Source: an uncultured Tenacibaculum sp. (lineage in GTDB: Bacteria > Bacteroidota > Bacteroidia > Flavobacteriales > Flavobacteriaceae). Taken from it: a stretch of DNA of 64,000 nucleotides. Below, piece by piece: positions 61,524 through 64,000 of this stretch. The position numbers were made by a program, and so were the translations under genes. The notes beneath the pieces were generated by a model. The model saw only the letters and a program-made list of their open reading frames with translations, ran no database searches and was not told the DNA's origin. The stretch spans positions 62,001 through 126,000 of the forward strand of contig NZ_CANMLT010000003.1 of NCBI RefSeq assembly GCF_947498805.1, read 5' to 3'. How positions within the stretch are numbered: the stretch's first letter is position 1; each line of letters begins with the position of its first letter.

Positions 61524-64000
61524 TTATTTTAAAACAAAATTTAAACGCGCAAAAACAAATCTTCCGCCAATTCCAAACTGTTGTGATCTCCTTGACCACT
61601 CAAACCTTCCTGAACTAAAGTTTCCATTTGTACTATTGGTTCTGTCAGGATACACATCAAAAATGTTATTTGCCCCCACTGTAAATGTCAATTCATCTGT
61701 AGCTTTAAATCCAACTGATAAATCTGTTACTAGCTTTCCTCCATATACTTGTTGGTTTGCCGCAACATTACTAGCCTCTGTTACTTCTCCGAAGTAAACA
61801 TTTCTTAAGAATACGTTGAATTTATCTGTAAGTAATGTATTTGATAAGTTAACTTTTGTTCTAGGCACAGCTTCTTCTAAGTAAATTCTAGAAGCTTCAC
61901 TAAAATAATTACCTTCTTGACCAGAATCTACTAAAACTTGCGATGAATGAATATCATCTACACGTTTTGTTTGAGAAAAAGTTGCCGATAAATCAGACTT
62001 TAAACGCATTGACTCATTCAATTCTGTTTGATGAGTTACAACAATATCCAATCCTTTAGATTCAGTATCAATTGCATTTGCAAAAAAGGCAGCTGCATTT
62101 GCATTTGTTGTAAACCCACTAGGAATATTGAAACGGTCTGTTAAAATCACTCTATCTTCGATAGCTACGAAATAAGCATCCGCTGAAACTTTAAGATTCA
62201 TACTTGGTACCTTAGCGGTAAATCCAAAACTTACACTTGCCGACTCTTCCTCTTTTAATTTAGGAATTCCTAACTGCTTTGCTAAATCGCTATCGTTAGA
62301 AAAAGTTCCTACCTCAAATGGCACTCCATTAATAAATTGAGTTGCTACTGCATTGAAGTATCTCTGGTGCAATGATGGTGCTCTAAACCCAGTATTTGCA
62401 CCTGCTCTTATATTCAAGTTATCACTTAACTTATAACGAGAAGCTAATTTAAAGTTAATGGTAGATCCAAAATCACTATAATTTTCAAATCTAGCTGCTC
62501 CATTAATTAAAAACTTATCAGTCAATTCAGCCTCTAAATCAGCATAAGCTGCGAAACTACTTCTATCTCTGCTTAAAGCATTGTCTGGTGTAAATCCAGG
62601 GAAAACTTGAGCTCCTCCTGGTCTTGCATTTCCAAAAAAGTCTGTTGATGCCGTTGTTAATGGTGTAATTGGTAATCCGTTAGCATCATATTGAGTATAT
62701 GAAGCTTCCTCTCCTGCAATGATATCATAAAACTCTGCTCTATATTCTGCTCCTAAAGCAACATTAAGTCCGTTAAAAATATCCTCGTAGTTATTTGTAA
62801 AATCAAGGTTTGTCGTATTTTGAGTAAAGGCAAAACCTCCAGCATCAAAACGAGTTGGTGTAGCACTTAACAAAGATGCATTTGCAGTATTTGAAATTTC
62901 AAAATCAAAACTGTTTGTTCCCCAAGTATTACTAAAATCAACATCCCAATCTCCTGCTTTACTTCTAATTCCAACCGCAATAGACTTATCTATAATCTTT
63001 GAATTGATCTCTGGCAAGAACCCATTAATATACAATGGAGTATATGTTCTTGACTGGTGAGGTAATCTATAGAATCCTGCCGAATTTCCTTTTCTAGAAC
63101 TAAATCCAGCGAAAGAATACAACTCAGTTGTATCATCAATTGGTAAACTTAGATTCGCAAAGAAACGTCCTCCTCTTAATCCAGACTGACCAACTCTCAT
63201 GTTAAAATCACTTCTTTCTAAACCTCTTACTGCTAATTCTGAATCCGTAGTATCAAAGTTTAACAACGTTCTTAAATCATCAATAGTTCCTGCTCCATTA
63301 ATTGATGCTTTCGTTGCTAAATCGAAATGAGTAACTCCTTGCGCAGCGAATTTAATATCATTTAAAGAAAGGTTTGCAATATCTAATCCAGAGTTTCTTG
63401 CAACCCATTCAACAGAATTATAAGCATTAAAGATTTGCCCTCTAAACTCACTCATTCTATTATAAGGATCTCTATAATCGAAGTCTCCGGTAAAATTAAC
63501 ATAACCTCCTTTATCACCTAGTTTAATACCATAGTTTGCCGAAACATTAACAGTCTCTCCATCCATTCCTCCAGTTTGCCCGTTAGAATTTGACGAGATA
63601 TTTGCTCCTGAAGTAACTGAAAGGTTTAACTCATTTGTTGATTTTTTCAACACAATATTAATTACCCCTGCAATTGCATCTGAACCGTATTGTGCTGCTG
63701 CTCCATCTCTTAAAACATCAATTTTTTCAATTGCTGCCGCTGGAATTGCATTTAAATCAGTTCCTACACTTCCTCTACCAAAAGTACCATTTACATTTAC
63801 TAAAGAAGAAGTATGTCTTCGCTTACCGTTTACTAAAACTAAAACTTGATCAGGTCCTAATCCTCTTAAAGATGCTGGATCTACATGATCCGTACCATCT
63901 GAAATTGTTTGTGTATTTGATGAAAACGAGGGGGCAACGTAATTTAGGATTTGATTAAGGTTTACCTGAGGAGAAGTTTTAGCTAATTCAGAAACATCGA
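61524..64000 (-). CDS. TonB-dependent receptor (5' end beyond window)
   Basis: The frame stays open without a stop from 61524 to the window edge, giving at least 824 residues. The visible start is within the plug domain: [19 protein letters not shown], then [27 protein letters not shown], the classic plug signature. The barrel follows and ends near [12 protein letters not shown]. An internal TTG at 63653 is not the start, because strong plug sequence precedes it. The plug type is that of ordinary rather than SusC-type receptors, and no SusD is next to it; two lipoprotein genes follow in the same operon. The ligand is not known. Confidence 0.93.
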   Translation of the reverse strand, partial: DVSELAKTSPQVNLNQILNYVAPSFSSNTQTISDGTDHVDPASLRGLGPDQVLVLVNGKRRHTSSLVNVNGTFGRGSVGTDLNAIPAAAIEKIDVLRDGAAAQYGSDAIAGVINIVLKKSTNELNLSVTSGANISSNSNGQTGGMDGETVNVSANYGIKLGDKGGYVNFTGDFDYRDPYNRMSEFRGQIFNAYNSVEWVARNSGLDIANLSLNDIKFAAQGVTHFDLATKASINGAGTIDDLRTLLNFDTTDSELAVRGLERSDFNMRVGQSGLRGGRFFANLSLPIDDTTELYSFAGFSSRKGNSAGFYRLPHQSRTYTPLYINGFLPEINSKIIDKSIAVGIRSKAGDWDVDFSNTWGTNSFDFEISNTANASLLSATPTRFDAGGFAFTQNTTNLDFTNNYEDIFNGLNVALGAEYRAEFYDIIAGEEASYTQYDANGLPITPLTTASTDFFGNARPGGAQVFPGFTPDNALSRDRSSFAAYADLEAELTDKFLINGAARFENYSDFGSTINFKLASRYKLSDNLNIRAGANTGFRAPSLHQRYFNAVATQFINGVPFEVGTFSNDSDLAKQLGIPKLKEEESASVSFGFTAKVPSMNLKVSADAYFVAIEDRVILTDRFNIPSGFTTNANAAAFFANAIDTESKGLDIVVTHQTELNESMRLKSDLSATFSQTKRVDDIHSSQVLVDSGQEGNYFSEASRIYLEEAVPRTKVNLSNTLLTDKFNVFLRNVYFGEVTEASNVAANQQVYGGKLVTDLSVGFKATDELTFTVGANNIFDVYPDRTNSTNGNFSSGRFEWSRRSQQFGIGGRFVFARLNFVLK

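Noticed and set aside
63653..63653. TTG at 63653 (minus strand) as the start of the last TonB receptor
   Set aside because: The frame continues upstream with a clear plug signature to the window edge, so the gene is cut by the window and not started there.
63674..63958. Plus-strand 94-codon frame near the window end
   Set aside because: Shadow of the TonB receptor plug; it is Leu/His-rich without any motif.

Overview
The window looks like a stretch of core chromosome from a marine-type member of the Flavobacteriaceae (Bacteroidota). The evidence is low GC content, many promoters of the Bacteroidota form (TTTG or TTG near -33, TAnnTTTG near -7), very few Shine-Dalgarno sequences, SusC/SusD and TonB receptors, a type IX secretion plug protein, an OlsF-like aminolipid synthase and a six-gene Na+-NQR operon. 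A Tenacibaculum or Polaribacter relative fits, but that is inference. I saw no rRNA, insertion sequence, prophage, CRISPR array or plasmid gene.

Layout. 1-4417: tail of an unknown gene, a regulatory region with tandem repeats, then a TonB receptor and a surface lipoprotein. 4570-10415: sufS, a serine hydrolase, an SdpI-family protein, SCO1, rseP and a uracil-DNA glycosylase. 10418-18717: polA, a metallophosphoesterase, a thioredoxin-fold protein lacking its cysteines, a deacetylase and a DUF2723 membrane glycosyltransferase. 18902-19138: two tandem tRNA-Gln genes. 19226-27222: small stress, sulfur and central metabolism genes, including a TetR-controlled locus, superoxide dismutase, fructose-bisphosphatase and aspartate kinase. 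27284-33192: bifunctional acyltransferase, a helicase pair, a DUF11 surface protein and two small genes shorter than 60 codons. 33422-39495: nqrABCDEF on the minus strand. 39656-55325: T9SS plug, apaG, DUF3667, NRDE, pruA, YceI-like, a second DEAD-box helicase, a GH18 lipoprotein, rsmG, a desaturase, an aminotransferase, a small membrane protein, a retropepsin-like protein, tatD, MGMT, tadA, MOSC and an LpxH-like phosphatase. 55375-64000: a nutrient-uptake block with SusC/SusD, two related lipoproteins and a TonB receptor that runs off the window.

How genes work together. Envelope work dominates: RseP, the OlsF-like enzyme, LpxH-like phosphatase, desaturase, T9SS plug, the DUF2723 and deacetylase pair, and three TonB systems. 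Na+-NQR supplies the sodium gradient that drives marine flavobacteria. DNA repair is represented by polA, the glycosylase and MGMT.

The least expected signals are regulatory. Two genes (a DUF4252 protein and a 71-residue membrane protein) share TGTAAC-N16-CGTC promoters typical of ECF sigma factors. A palindrome is repeated before both outer genes of the TetR locus. A LytTR-like direct repeat lies upstream of a 43-codon zinc-ribbon gene. A 33-codon cationic amphipathic peptide has its own promoter and terminator.
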